Below, in pieces: positions 43,544 to 52,160 of a DNA stretch of 64,000 bases. The stretch comes from Usitatibacter sp035624355 (GTDB lineage: Bacteria > Pseudomonadota > Gammaproteobacteria > Burkholderiales > Usitatibacteraceae), in the NCBI GenBank assembly GCA_035624355.1, contig DASPRQ010000025.1, positions 8,162 to 72,161 on the forward strand. The letters are read 5' to 3'. Made by a program: the position numbers and the translations under genes. The notes below the pieces were generated by a model that did not search any database, was not told the DNA's origin, and was given only the letters and a program-made list of their open reading frames with translations. Position 1 is the stretch's first letter. Each line of letters begins with the position of its first letter.

Positions 43544-44149
43544 TTATAGGTCCGCGCGCCCGGCGATCCGGCGCGTGCGCTTGCCCCGGACCCCGGCGAA
43601 ATGGGCCTCGAAGCGCGCGAGGTCCGCCTGCGGATCCGAGGTCGGCTCGAAGGGCGGTCCGATGCGCACGACCCGCGTCGCGTAGTCGAGGGCGGCGGGC
43701 ACGACCGGGACGCCCGCCTCCCGCGCGATGTGCAGGAAGCCGCTGCGGAAGCGCCCCTGGCCCTTGCGCGTGCCCTGGGGCGCGAGGGCGAGCACGCGCC
43801 GCTCCACGCCGCGGAAGGCGCGCGCCGATTCCGCGACCACGCCGTGCGGGCCCGTGCGGTCCACGGGAATGCCGCCCAGCCAGCGCATGAGGGGCGCGAG
43901 CGGGCCGCGGAAGAGGGTGTGCTTGCCGAGGAACGCGAGATCGATGTCGAGCGCGAGCATCGCCGCCGCGCCCACCACGAAGTCCCAGTTGGAGGTGTGG
44001 GGCGCCACGGCGATCACGAACTTGGGCAGGTCGGGGATGGCCCCCTCGACGCGCCACCCGAGGAGCGCGAGGGCGGCGCGTCCCAGCGCGCGGGCCACGG
44101 GGCTCGCCCGGCGCGGGACCGCGGCTCCCAGCCGCGGCAGCGCGCTCAA
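43544..44149 (-). CDS. 1-Acylglycerol-3-phosphate acyltransferase-like protein
   Basis: A 201-residue PlsC-domain protein. The catalytic HX4D is in APHTSNWDF, and the second motif reads APQGTRKGQGRF, with Gln where PlsC usually has Glu (EGTR), as in a small class of short acyltransferases. KHTLFRGPLAPLMRWLGGIPVDR lies between them. The preferred start is TTG 44149, overlapping the dehydratase stop as TTGA; the longer frame would run inside the dehydratase gene. The acyl acceptor is not known. Confidence 0.8.
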   Translation of the reverse strand: MSALPRLGAAVPRRASPVARALGRAALALLGWRVEGAIPDLPKFVIAVAPHTSNWDFVVGAAAMLALDIDLAFLGKHTLFRGPLAPLMRWLGGIPVDRTGPHGVVAESARAFRGVERRVLALAPQGTRKGQGRFRSGFLHIAREAGVPVVPAALDYATRVVRIGPPFEPTSDPQADLARFEAHFAGVRGKRTRRIAGRADL

Positions 44150-45123
44150 GCGAAGAGCGAGGCCATGGCCTTCAGATCCACGTTGCCCCCGGACAGGATG
44201 ATGCCGACGCGCCGGCCGCGCACGTCGATCTTGCCCGAGAGCACGCCCGCGGTGGCGAGCGCCCCCGTGGGCTCGGCCACCAGCTTCATCCGCTCCCAGA
44301 GGAAACGCATCGCCTCGACGAGCTGCGCGTCGGTCACGGTGATGATGTCGTGCACGTGGCGCAGCACCAGCGGGAACGTGAGCGCGCCCAGCGAGGCGGT
44401 GCGCGCCCCGTCCGCGATCGTGACGGGGTTGTCCACGCGCTGCAGCGTGCGGGTGTGCAGCGACCGCGCCGCGTCGTCGCCCGCGGCCGGCTCCACGCCG
44501 ATCGAGCGCGTGCCGGGCGAAAGGTGGCTCGCGGCCACCGCGCATCCCGAGAGCAGCCCCGCTCCGCCGCAGCACACGAAGAGGAAGTCGAGCGGGCCCA
44601 CGTCCTCGAGGAGCTCCTTCGCCGCCGTGCCCTGGCCCGCGATCACGTCCCGGTGGTCGAAGGGCGGGACGAGCGTGGCGCCCCGGTCGTTCGCGATGCG
44701 CTCGGCGACCGCCTCGCGGCTCTCGCCGCCCGCGCGATCGTAGAGGACGACGTCGGCGCCGTAGCCGCGCGTCGCGTCCACCTTCACCTTCGGCGCGTCC
44801 ACGGGCATCACGATGGTGGCGGGGATGCCGAGGAGGCGCCCCGCGAGCGCCACCGCCTGGGCGTGGTTGCCGGAGGAGAACGCCACGACGCCGCGGCCCC
44901 GCGCCCCCTCGTCGAGGCAGGCGAGCGCGTTGTAGGCGCCGCGGAACTTGAACGCGCCCATGCGCTGGAGGTTCTCGCACTTGAAGTACGCCTCGCAGCC
45001 CGCGAGCGCGTCGAACTGCCGCGAGGTGGCCACGGGAGTGCGGTGGGCCACGCCCTCGAGCCGCGCGGCCGCGGCCTCGATGTCCCCCCAAGCGACGCCG
45101 CCGGCCGGCGCCCCGGGGTTCAT
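44146..45123 (-). CDS. PLP-dependent threonine/serine dehydratase-like enzyme
   Basis: A 325-residue fold-type II PLP enzyme. Lys59 in GAFKFRGAYNAL binds PLP; SSGNHAQAVALAG binds the substrate carboxylate and CCGGAGLLSG the PLP phosphate. There is no C-terminal ACT domain, so it resembles catabolic threonine dehydratase, serine racemase and threo-3-hydroxyaspartate ammonia-lyase, which cannot be told apart by eye. The ATG at 45123 overlaps the preceding stop as ATGA. The acyltransferase gene follows through a TTGA overlap. Confidence 0.85.
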   Translation of the reverse strand: MNPGAPAGGVAWGDIEAAAARLEGVAHRTPVATSRQFDALAGCEAYFKCENLQRMGAFKFRGAYNALACLDEGARGRGVVAFSSGNHAQAVALAGRLLGIPATIVMPVDAPKVKVDATRGYGADVVLYDRAGGESREAVAERIANDRGATLVPPFDHRDVIAGQGTAAKELLEDVGPLDFLFVCCGGAGLLSGCAVAASHLSPGTRSIGVEPAAGDDAARSLHTRTLQRVDNPVTIADGARTASLGALTFPLVLRHVHDIITVTDAQLVEAMRFLWERMKLVAEPTGALATAGVLSGKIDVRGRRVGIILSGGNVDLKAMASLFA

Positions 45124-45326
45124 TCCAGCTCGATCTCGTCGTCGAAGGTGACCGAGAGGTCGGTGCCGCCGAGGGTGAGCGTCATCTTCACGGGCAGCTT
45201 CTCGGCGCCCTTGAGGCGCCCGGCGCCGATCGCCTTCTCCACCGCCGCCTCGATCTCGCGCTGGGAATGCACGCCGACCCTCTTCAGGAACTGGCGAATG
45301 CTCATGTTGAACGCGTCGGGATTCAT
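45120..45326 (-). CDS. Small DUF6494-like protein
   Basis: A 68-residue soluble protein beginning MNPDAFNMSIRQFLKRVGVHSQREIE, which fits the DUF6494 pattern as I recall it, then an acidic end FDDEIELE. No catalytic residues stand out. It lies between a small unknown gene (10 bases) and the dehydratase (ATGA overlap), so these are co-translated. Role unknown. Confidence 0.6.
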   Translation of the reverse strand: MNPDAFNMSIRQFLKRVGVHSQREIEAAVEKAIGAGRLKGAEKLPVKMTLTLGGTDLSVTFDDEIELE

Positions 45327-45336
45327 GGGTGCCTCC

Positions 45337-45588
45337 TCACGGCGACGGGCCGGCGGTGGTGATGGACACGAGGGCGTCCTTCAGCGTGTCCTCGGGCAGC
45401 GCGTTCACGCTCTCGGCCAGGATCTCCGCCTCGGTGGCCACCTTCTCGGGAAGGCTGCCGCCGTCCATCACTGCCACGAACTGGGCCGCGGCCCCCGCCA
45501 CGCGCAGCAGCCGGGCGCGCTCCGCCATCAGGAGCTCGATTTCCCGGCTCAGCATGAACGTGGTCGTGTCCTGCAGCGTGGCGGTCAT
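45337..45588 (-). CDS. Small protein of unknown function
   Basis: An 83-residue protein with a helical N-terminal half, MLSREIELLMAERARLLRVAGAAAQFVAVMD, and an acidic, Ala-rich middle. It has no signal peptide, span or recognised motif. The ATG at 45588 is preferred to one eight codons upstream since it begins the ordered sequence. Its place between a DUF6352-like gene and a DUF6494-like gene suggests a shared unit. Confidence 0.5.
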   Translation of the reverse strand: MTATLQDTTTFMLSREIELLMAERARLLRVAGAAAQFVAVMDGGSLPEKVATEAEILAESVNALPEDTLKDALVSITTAGPSP

Positions 45589-45621
45589 GGCGGCTTGCGG
45601 TTTCCCGGACAAGGCTCGATT

Positions 45622-46650
45622 CTACCCGCCGCCCGTGGCCGCCGGGGCCGAGAATGGCAGGTTCGCGAGCAGGTTCTGGGGCTTCACCTTCAGCGTGCGG
45701 TCGGGGCGGCAGGCGAGGCCCAGATAGACCGGGCGGTCGGCAGCCTCGGGCGCGGCCTGCCCCGGATCGCGGAAGCGCAGCCGGAAGAGAAGGGCCAGCC
45801 GCTCGAGGTCCGCGCCCGCGACCGCCTCGCCGCGGTACAAGGCGTCGAGGATCGCGCTGGAGTCCAAGTCGAGCCCGACGTGCCAGCGCCAGCGCTCGTC
45901 GTCGACCCGGGCCGCGGGCTCGATGACGACCGCGACTCCCGCCATGTGGGCCACCCAGCGCTCGAGCACGCGGCCGAGCGCGCGGGCGCCCTCGCCTTCG
46001 GCGCCGAGGTCGAGGACGAAGCCGTGCAGCTCGTCGCGCAGGAAATAGAGCGGCGCGTTTCCGGCGTCGAGCACGTCCATCTTCACGGGAGCGGTCGCGA
46101 CGTTCGCCTTGCGCATGAGGCGCCCCACCTCGCCGAAGCCGCCGGTCTCGGCATAGCGCTCGACGGTTTCGGCATCGGCCGCGAGCAGGCGCCCGCCCTC
46201 TGCCGCGAGGCGCTGGCGCCGGAAGAGCATCTCGCCGGCGCGGCAGAGCCAGGCGTCCTCGGTCCCTTCGAGCATGGAGCGCACGATGGCCTGCGTCAGG
46301 GCGTCCACGAACACCGGCGCGATGTCCACATCGCCGGCCCGGAAGAGGTCGCGGTAGCACGCCTCGAGCGTCGGATGCGCGGCCACGCGGTCGCGGAAGC
46401 GAAGGAACGCGCGCCAGTTCTCGCGCGCATCTCGATCCTCCACGGCTTCGAGCTCGGCGGGCGCGGCGGGGACGCGCGGATCCGCGGCGAGGCGGGCATG
46501 CAGCGCCCGCTCGCGGGGCCCGGCCTGCGCCGGCGGCGCGAGCTCCTCGCGCGCGAGGAAGCTTGCGAGCCACGCATCGGTTGCGCGGAGCCCCTCGGTC
46601 CCTCGCTCGAGGAGCCGGTAGCCGCTGGACGCCCAGAAGTCCTGCGCCAC
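45622..46650 (-). CDS. DUF6352-like protein
   Basis: A 342-residue soluble protein beginning VAQDFWASSGYRLLERG, a start I associate with DUF6352. Distinct segments are RENWRAFLRFRDRVAAHPTLEACYRDLF and RWRWHVGLDLDSSAILDALYRGE, followed by LACRPDRTLKVKPQNLLANLPF. No cofactor motif or membrane span is seen. Start is GTG 46650; no earlier start keeps the conserved beginning. Two small unknown genes follow. The family's function is not known to me, so only the grouping is informative. Confidence 0.6.
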   Translation of the reverse strand: MAQDFWASSGYRLLERGTEGLRATDAWLASFLAREELAPPAQAGPRERALHARLAADPRVPAAPAELEAVEDRDARENWRAFLRFRDRVAAHPTLEACYRDLFRAGDVDIAPVFVDALTQAIVRSMLEGTEDAWLCRAGEMLFRRQRLAAEGGRLLAADAETVERYAETGGFGEVGRLMRKANVATAPVKMDVLDAGNAPLYFLRDELHGFVLDLGAEGEGARALGRVLERWVAHMAGVAVVIEPAARVDDERWRWHVGLDLDSSAILDALYRGEAVAGADLERLALLFRLRFRDPGQAAPEAADRPVYLGLACRPDRTLKVKPQNLLANLPFSAPAATGGG

Positions 46651-46732
46651 TAGCCGCGCACGCCGGCGAGGTGCGCCATGGCGCCCTGGCGGTCGGAGCT
46701 CGCGCGGACGCGGCTCCCGCAATCGGGGCCGG

Positions 46733-47917
46733 CTAACTGCCCAATGTCGCCACCTCGGGCAGCGGGAAGCCGTTGAAGTTGCTCGCGTAGGCGGTGGTGT
46801 AGGCGCCGGCGTTCTTGATGAAGATCATGTCGCCTTCCTGCAGGTCGGCGGGAAAGAGCTCGTCGCGCATCACCACGTCGACCGAGTCGCAGGTCGGGCC
46901 CGCGACGTTCCAGGCCACCGGCTCGCCGTCGCGCTCGGTGTAGATGTTGTAGCGCAGGCCCTCGGTGGTCTCGATGACGCCCCCGAAGACGCCCGCGTCC
47001 CAGTACATCCAGCGCTGGTTGTTGCGCGTGGCCGTGCCGACCACGCGGCAGATGAAGTAGCCCGCGTCGGAGACGAGGTAGCGCCCGGGCTCGGCGATCA
47101 CCTGGATCTCCGGCCCGAAGTGGCGCAGCTCCTTGTTGATCACCTCGGCGATGGTCTCGATGGAGGGGATCGGCTTCACGTGGCGCACCGGGTAGCCGCC
47201 GCCCAGGTTGAGCAGCCGGGGCTTGAGACCCACGGCGCGCATCGAGGCGAAGACCTTGCGCGCCCGCTCCATGCCCACCCGCCAGTTCTCGGGGTTGAGG
47301 CACTGGGAGCCCACGTGGAAGGTGACGCCCGCGAGGTCCGCCTTGCAGGCGACCGCCGCCTCGATCAGCTCCGGAACGTCGTTCATGTGGGCGCCGAACT
47401 TGCCCGCGAGCGGCCAGTCGCTGCCGATGTTGGGCGCGTCGATGCGCAGGTAGAGCTTCGCGTCGGCCTTCACCGACTGGACCTTGCGGATCTCTTCCAC
47501 GCTGTCCACCACGAACCACTCCACCCCCTTGCCCGCCGCGTACTCGAGGTAGGCGCGCGACTTCATGGGGTTGGAGTAGAAGATCTCGGCGGGAGGCACG
47601 CCCAGGCCGATCAGCACGTCGAGCTCGGCGATGGAGGCGATCTCGAAGCCGGCGCCCTCCTGGATCAGCACCTTGAGGACGCGGGGATCGGGGTTCGCCT
47701 TGACCGCGAAATGGGGCCGCACGCGCGCGAGCGCCGCCCGGAACCGCCGCGTCTTGGCGCGCACGATGTCCAGGTCGATGAGGAGGATCGGCTTCTTGTA
47801 GGGGTGCCTCGCGAGGTACTGCTTGAGGCGCGTGAAGTCGAGGCTGACTTCCGGATGGGAATCGAGGGGGAACTCGGGCTGCGGCCGCAGCCTCTTTATC
47901 GTGGCGGTTCGGGGCAT
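46733..47917 (-). CDS. Ornithine/lysine decarboxylase, fold-type III
   Basis: PLP enzyme that decarboxylates ornithine and perhaps lysine to putrescine or cadaverine. In the 394-residue product Lys73 in HFAVKANPDP binds PLP; VGSQCLNPENW, LNLGGGYPV and EPGRYLVSDAGY follow the family order, and the catalytic Cys is in GPTCDSVDVV. The ATG at 47917 matches family length. Its own ribosome site is weak, while a short ORF with a strong site overlaps its start, pointing to translation control. Ornithine is the likelier substrate; lysine or a broad specificity is possible. Confidence 0.87.
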   Translation of the reverse strand: MPRTATIKRLRPQPEFPLDSHPEVSLDFTRLKQYLARHPYKKPILLIDLDIVRAKTRRFRAALARVRPHFAVKANPDPRVLKVLIQEGAGFEIASIAELDVLIGLGVPPAEIFYSNPMKSRAYLEYAAGKGVEWFVVDSVEEIRKVQSVKADAKLYLRIDAPNIGSDWPLAGKFGAHMNDVPELIEAAVACKADLAGVTFHVGSQCLNPENWRVGMERARKVFASMRAVGLKPRLLNLGGGYPVRHVKPIPSIETIAEVINKELRHFGPEIQVIAEPGRYLVSDAGYFICRVVGTATRNNQRWMYWDAGVFGGVIETTEGLRYNIYTERDGEPVAWNVAGPTCDSVDVVMRDELFPADLQEGDMIFIKNAGAYTTAYASNFNGFPLPEVATLGS

Positions 47918-48018
47918 CGGCGTCTCTGGCGACGGGAGAAGGCGAAAGGACCGGGCGCGGAACGCGCGCCGGCGGGAATGCGTCCCGGCAGCCCGCCCGG
48001 GTTCCTCGCTCCTGTCAT
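47896..48018 (-). CDS. Leader ORF overlapping the decarboxylase start
   Basis: A 40-codon ORF starting at ATG 48018 behind an excellent ribosome site, AAGGAGGTCATC. It ends inside the decarboxylase gene, 22 bases past that gene's start, in another frame. The peptide, MTGARNPGGLPGRIPAG then ARSAPGPFAFSRRQRRRCPEPPR, holds 9 Arg and several Pro. A leader peptide sensing ornithine controls speF in enterobacteria; layout here is similar but sequence homology is not apparent. The feature could also be a chance frame. Confidence 0.4.
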   Translation of the reverse strand: MTGARNPGGLPGRIPAGARSAPGPFAFSRRQRRRCPEPPR

Positions 48019-48106
48019 GATGACCTCCTTCACATCCCCTCCTTGGGGGGCTCGGAAAGCCCGGCGAAAGGAAGCGGCTCGCGCCATGCCGGGAAAAAAC
48101 GCGCGA

Positions 48107-48190
48107 AGTATAGGGCAAAAGATCGCGCCCGTTGCAACTTTTTTGTCGCAATTCGTGGCGCGAGGTTCCCGGGCTGTGCGCTGCGTCACA
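48107..48190 (-). promoter_or_regulatory. Possible decarboxylase promoter with CRP-like site
   Basis: On the minus strand a -10-like TATACT lies at 48107-48112 and a TTGCAA at 48132-48137 is 19 bases away, a poor spacing. Upstream, TGTGC-GCTGCG-TCACA at 48175-48190 matches the CRP core at nine of ten positions. With a start near 48100 it would be centred near -82.5, an activator-compatible distance. It overlaps the dcd stop codon, so chance is a concern. Confidence 0.3.
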
Positions 48191-48752
48191 TTTTCGGCAG
48201 CGTGACGCCCTTCTGGCCCTGGTACTTGCCGCCCCGGTCGGCGTAGGAGGTCTCGCAGACCTCGTCGGACTCGAAGAAGATCACCTGCGCGACGCCTTCG
48301 TTGGCGTAGATCTTCGCGGGCAGCGGCGTGGTGTTCGAGAACTCGAGCGTCACGTAGCCCTCCCATTCCGGCTCGAAGGGCGTCACGTTCACGATGATGC
48401 CGCAGCGCGCGTAGGTCGATTTTCCTAAACATACTGTGAGGACGTTCCGGGGGATGCGGAAGTACTCGACCGTGCGGGCGAGCGCGAAGGAGTTGGGCGG
48501 GATGATGCACACCGGCCCCTTGAAGTCCACGAACGACTTCTCGTCGAACTCCTTCGGGTCGACGATCGTGGAGTTGATGTTGGTGAAGATCTTGAATTCG
48601 TCCGAGCAGCGGATGTCGTAGCCGTAGCTCGACGTGCCGTACGAGACGATGCGCCGGCCGTCGACGGAGCGCACCTGCCCGGCCTCGAACGGCTCGATCA
48701 TGCGGTGCTCCTCCGCCATGCGGCGGATCCACTTGTCGCTCTTGATGCTCAT
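48186..48752 (-). CDS. dcd: dCTP deaminase
   Basis: Converts dCTP to dUTP for thymidylate synthesis. The 188-residue protein begins MSIKSDKWIRRMAEEHRMIEPF and has SSYGYDIRCSDEFKIFTN, GKSTYARCGIIVNVTPFEPEWEG with the catalytic Arg/Glu region, and EGVAQVIFFES. It sits downstream of apbC with a REP-like repeat in the gap. Confidence 0.96.
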   Translation of the reverse strand: MSIKSDKWIRRMAEEHRMIEPFEAGQVRSVDGRRIVSYGTSSYGYDIRCSDEFKIFTNINSTIVDPKEFDEKSFVDFKGPVCIIPPNSFALARTVEYFRIPRNVLTVCLGKSTYARCGIIVNVTPFEPEWEGYVTLEFSNTTPLPAKIYANEGVAQVIFFESDEVCETSYADRGGKYQGQKGVTLPKM

Positions 48753-48753
48753 G

Positions 48754-48800
48754 GTTCCCTGCTCGCGGAGTTGAGCGGCGACTTGTCGTCCGCTCCAACG
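48754..48800. repeat. REP-like palindrome, copy B
   Basis: Contains GTTCCCTGCTCG, then GTTGAGCGG, an 11-base centre and CCGCTCCAAC; in reverse complement this is the same unit as copies at 52161-52260. It lies between apbC and dcd. Confidence 0.65.
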
Positions 48801-48830
48801 ATCGCCCCGATCGCTTTCAATGTTGGGCGT

Positions 48831-49919
48831 TTAAGTGTTCTGGATGACGATCTTCGGGAAGACGGCGGAGCGGTCCTCGGACTGGCGGGCAATGCGCGCG
48901 GCGACCTTGCGGGCGATGTCGCGATAGATGGCCGCGATCGGCCCCTCGGGGTCGGCGACGACGGTGGGCTTGCCGGAATCGGCCTGTTCGCGGATGCGGA
49001 TGTCGAGCGGGAGGCTCCCCAGGAACTCGACGTCGTAGTCGTGGCACATCCTCTCGCCGCCGCCCGAGCCGAAGATGTGCTCGGCGTGGCCGCACTTGGA
49101 GCAGATGTGGATCGCCATGTTCTCCACGATCCCGATGATCGGGATGCCCACCTTCTCGAACATCTTGAGGCCCTTGCGCGCGTCGATGAGGGCGATGTCC
49201 TGGGGGGTGGTGACGATGACCGCGCCGGTGACGGGCACCTTCTGCGCCAGGGTGAGCTGGATGTCGCCCGTGCCCGGGGGCAGGTCCACCACGAGGTAGT
49301 CGAGGTCGCGCCACCGGGTCTCGGTGAGCAGCTGCTCGAGGGCCTGGGTGACCATGGGGCCGCGCCAGACCATGGGCGTGTCCTGCTCGATGAGGAAGCC
49401 CACGCTCATCGCCTGGATGCCGTGGCCCTCGAGGGGCTCCATCGTCTTGCCGTCCTTCGACGAGGGGCGCCCCGTGATGCCGAGCATGATGGGCTGCGAG
49501 GGTCCGTAGATGTCGGCGTCGAGCATGCCGACCGTCGCGCCCTCGGCGGCGAGCGCCAGGGCGAGGTTCACGGCGGTCGTGCTCTTGCCCACGCCGCCCT
49601 TGCCGGAGGCCACCGCGACGATGTTCTTGATGCCCGGGACGAGCTTCACGCCGCGCTGCACGGCGTGCGAGACGATCTTCGAGGAGACGTTCACGGCCGC
49701 GTGGGCGACGCCGGGGAGCTTGCCCAGGCGCTCGGCGACCTGGCGGCGCACGGCCTCGAGCACGCCGCGGGCCGGGTAGCCGAGGAGCACGTCGAGGCTC
49801 ACGCGGTCGCCGTCGATCTTCACGTTCTTCACGCTCTTCGACTCGACGTAGTTGCGGCCCGTGACGGGGTCGATCAGCTCGGAGAGCGCCGCGAGGACGT
49901 CCTTCTCGGTGGTGGCCAT
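48831..49919 (-). CDS. apbC: Iron-sulfur cluster carrier protein ApbC (Mrp/NBP35 family)
   Basis: P-loop ATPase that carries and delivers Fe-S clusters. The 362-residue protein has an N-terminal MIP18-like domain (LIDPVTGRNYVESKSVKNV), the deviant Walker A SGKGGVGKSTTAVNLA, DADIYGPSQPIMLG, and the CxxC in ICSKCGHAEH. The ATG at 49919 gives the family start; an extra 29 upstream codons are spurious. It diverges from metG, as in many proteobacteria. Confidence 0.93.
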   Translation of the reverse strand: MATTEKDVLAALSELIDPVTGRNYVESKSVKNVKIDGDRVSLDVLLGYPARGVLEAVRRQVAERLGKLPGVAHAAVNVSSKIVSHAVQRGVKLVPGIKNIVAVASGKGGVGKSTTAVNLALALAAEGATVGMLDADIYGPSQPIMLGITGRPSSKDGKTMEPLEGHGIQAMSVGFLIEQDTPMVWRGPMVTQALEQLLTETRWRDLDYLVVDLPPGTGDIQLTLAQKVPVTGAVIVTTPQDIALIDARKGLKMFEKVGIPIIGIVENMAIHICSKCGHAEHIFGSGGGERMCHDYDVEFLGSLPLDIRIREQADSGKPTVVADPEGPIAAIYRDIARKVAARIARQSEDRSAVFPKIVIQNT

Positions 49920-49970
49920 GCGCGCGAGGGGGGAATAGGGTGGAGGTGAACCGGTAATCTTAATGCAATT

Positions 49971-49979
49971 TGCTATCAT
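49971..49979 (+). promoter_or_regulatory. Extended -10 promoter element of metG
   Basis: TGC-TATCAT forms an extended -10 (TGN plus a five-of-six hexamer) about 27 bases before the metG ATG. No good -35 is present, as expected for extended -10 promoters. Confidence 0.4.
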
Positions 49980-50005
49980 CGCGGAGCCCCGACTCGTCCT
50001 CCTCA

Positions 50006-52141
50006 ATGCCTCGCAAGCTATTCGTCACCACCGCGCTTCCGTACGCCAACGGGCCGTTCCACATCGGCCACATCATGGAGTACGTCCAGGCGGACATCTG
50101 GGTGCGCTTCCAGCGGCTCCAGGGACACCGGGTGACCTTCGTGTGCGCCGACGACGCCCACGGCGCGCCGATCATGCTCAAGGCCGAAGCCGAGGGCACC
50201 ACCCCCGAGGAGCTCATCGCCAAGGTCGCCGAGTCGCACCGGCGCGACTACCAGCGCTTCGGCATCAGCTGGGACAACTTCCACAGCACCCATTCGCCCG
50301 AGGACCGGGAGCTCTCCGGGGAGATCTTCCTCGCGCTCCAGGCGAACGGCTTCATCGAGACGAAGACGATCGAGCAGTTCTTCGACCCGGTGAAGGGCAT
50401 GTTCCTCCCGGACCGCTACATCAAGGGCGAATGCCCCAAGTGCGGGACGAAGGACCAGTACGGGGACTCCTGCGAGAACTGCGGCGCCGTCTACGCGCCC
50501 ACGGACCTCGGGAATCCCTACTCCGCGCTCACGGGGGCGAAGCCGGTGCTGAAGAAGTCCGAGCACTTCTTCTTCAGGCTCTCCGACCCGCGCTGCGTGG
50601 AGTTCCTGCGCGGCTGGACCCAGGACGGGCGGCTCCAGCCCGAGGTCGCCAACAAGGTGCGCGAGTGGCTCGACGGGGGGCTCAACGACTGGGACATCAC
50701 GCGCGACGCGCCCTACTTCGGCATCGAGATCCCCGGCGCCCCGGGGAAGTACTTCTATGTCTGGCTCGACGCCCCCATCGGCTACCTCGCCTCGCTCAAG
50801 AACCTCCTCGACCGCAAGGGCCAGGACTTCGCGAAGTTCCTCGCCGACCCCAAGCTCGAGCAGATCCACTTCATCGGCAAGGACATCATCTACTTCCACA
50901 CCCTCTTCTGGCCCGCGATGCTCAAGTTCGCCGGCCGCAAGGTGCCGGAGTACGTGTACGTGCACGGCTTCCTGCAGCTGTCGGGCGAGAAGATGTCGAA
51001 GTCGCGCGGCGTCTCGGTGAGCCCGCAGCGCTACATCGACCTGGGCCTGAACCCCGAGTGGGTGCGCTACTACCTCGCCGCGAAGCTCAACGCCCGGGTG
51101 GAGGACCTCGACTTCAATCCCGACGACTTCCTCGCGCGGGTGAACTCGGACCTGGTCGGCAAGTACGTGAACATCGCGAGCCGCGCCGCGGGCTTCATCG
51201 CGAAGCGCTTCGGGGGGGCGCTCACCGACGAGCCCCTCTCGGCGGGGCGCGAGCTCAAGCACAAGATGCGGGGCAGCCTCGCCGCGCCCGAGCCGGACGA
51301 CGAGCATCCGCCCGCGATCCTCTTCGAGGTGCGCAGCTTCGCCGACGCCATCGCCGCGGACTACGAGGCGCGCGAGTTCGGCAAGGCGATCCGCCAGGTG
51401 ATGTTCCTCGCCGACCGCGTGAACCAGTACGTCGACGAGCAGAAGCCCTGGGAGATCGCCAAGGAAAGCGGCCAGGACGCGGCGCTCCAGTGGTTCTGCA
51501 CGCTCTACCTGGAGCTGTTCCGCATCCTCACGATCTACCTGAAGCCCGTGCTGCCGAAGATGGCCGAGGACGTCGAGGCCTTCCTCGCGCTCGCGAGGCC
51601 CCTCATCTGGGAGGACGTGGGATCGCCCCTCAAGCCCGGCCACAAGGTGCAGCCGTATCGCCATCTGATCTCGCGCATCGAGCCGAAGCAGATCGACCAG
51701 CTCCTCGAGCCCGAGGCGAAGCCCGAGGCGCCGAAGGCCGCGGGCGGGACCGAGGCCCCGGAATTCAAGCTCGAGCCCGTCGAGCCGCCCAAGCCGCCCG
51801 TGCTGCTGCCCGTCGGAGAGACCATCTCCATCGATGACTTCGGGCGCGTCGACCTGCGGGTCGCCCGCATCGTCGAGGCGGAGCTGGTGGCCGACGCGGA
51901 CAAGCTCCTCAAGCTCACGCTCGACATCGGCGTGGGCCAGCGCACCGTCTTCGCGGGCATCCGCTCGGTCTACACGCCCAAGGAGCTGGTGGGGCGCCTC
52001 ACGGTGATGGTCGCCAACCTCGCGCCGCGCAAGATGCGCTTCGGGGAATCCCAGGGCATGGTGCTCGCGGCGGGAGACGGCAACGCCATCTACCTGCTCG
52101 CGCCGGATTCCGGGGCGATGCCGGGGATGCGCATCAAGTAG
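50006..52141 (+). CDS. metG: Methionine-tRNA ligase
   Basis: Charges tRNA-Met. The 711-residue class I enzyme has the HIGH motif at residues 19-22 in GPFHIGH, a zinc knuckle CPKCGTKDQYGDSCENCG, and KMSKS in LSGEKMSKSRG. A C-terminal dimerising tRNA-binding domain (VDLRVARIVEAE, APRKMRFGESQGM) follows a Pro/Glu-rich linker. ATG 50006 (MPRKLFVTTALPYANG) is the conserved start, and an upstream in-frame ATG adds an unrelated Ser-rich piece. The downstream gap carries repeats and a terminator. Confidence 0.96.
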   Translation: MPRKLFVTTALPYANGPFHIGHIMEYVQADIWVRFQRLQGHRVTFVCADDAHGAPIMLKAEAEGTTPEELIAKVAESHRRDYQRFGISWDNFHSTHSPEDRELSGEIFLALQANGFIETKTIEQFFDPVKGMFLPDRYIKGECPKCGTKDQYGDSCENCGAVYAPTDLGNPYSALTGAKPVLKKSEHFFFRLSDPRCVEFLRGWTQDGRLQPEVANKVREWLDGGLNDWDITRDAPYFGIEIPGAPGKYFYVWLDAPIGYLASLKNLLDRKGQDFAKFLADPKLEQIHFIGKDIIYFHTLFWPAMLKFAGRKVPEYVYVHGFLQLSGEKMSKSRGVSVSPQRYIDLGLNPEWVRYYLAAKLNARVEDLDFNPDDFLARVNSDLVGKYVNIASRAAGFIAKRFGGALTDEPLSAGRELKHKMRGSLAAPEPDDEHPPAILFEVRSFADAIAADYEAREFGKAIRQVMFLADRVNQYVDEQKPWEIAKESGQDAALQWFCTLYLELFRILTIYLKPVLPKMAEDVEAFLALARPLIWEDVGSPLKPGHKVQPYRHLISRIEPKQIDQLLEPEAKPEAPKAAGGTEAPEFKLEPVEPPKPPVLLPVGETISIDDFGRVDLRVARIVEAELVADADKLLKLTLDIGVGQRTVFAGIRSVYTPKELVGRLTVMVANLAPRKMRFGESQGMVLAAGDGNAIYLLAPDSGAMPGMRIK

Positions 52142-52160
52142 AGGTATATCGGGGATTTTC

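Noticed and set aside
46650..47519. A 289-codon minus-strand frame inside the decarboxylase gene
   Set aside because: It is an alternative frame of the decarboxylase with no domain of its own and it ends where the DUF6352-like gene begins by coincidence of a TAG.
46733..48018. Programmed frameshift joining the leader ORF to the decarboxylase
   Set aside because: No slippery site or stem stands at the overlap and the decarboxylase has a normal ATG with full family length.
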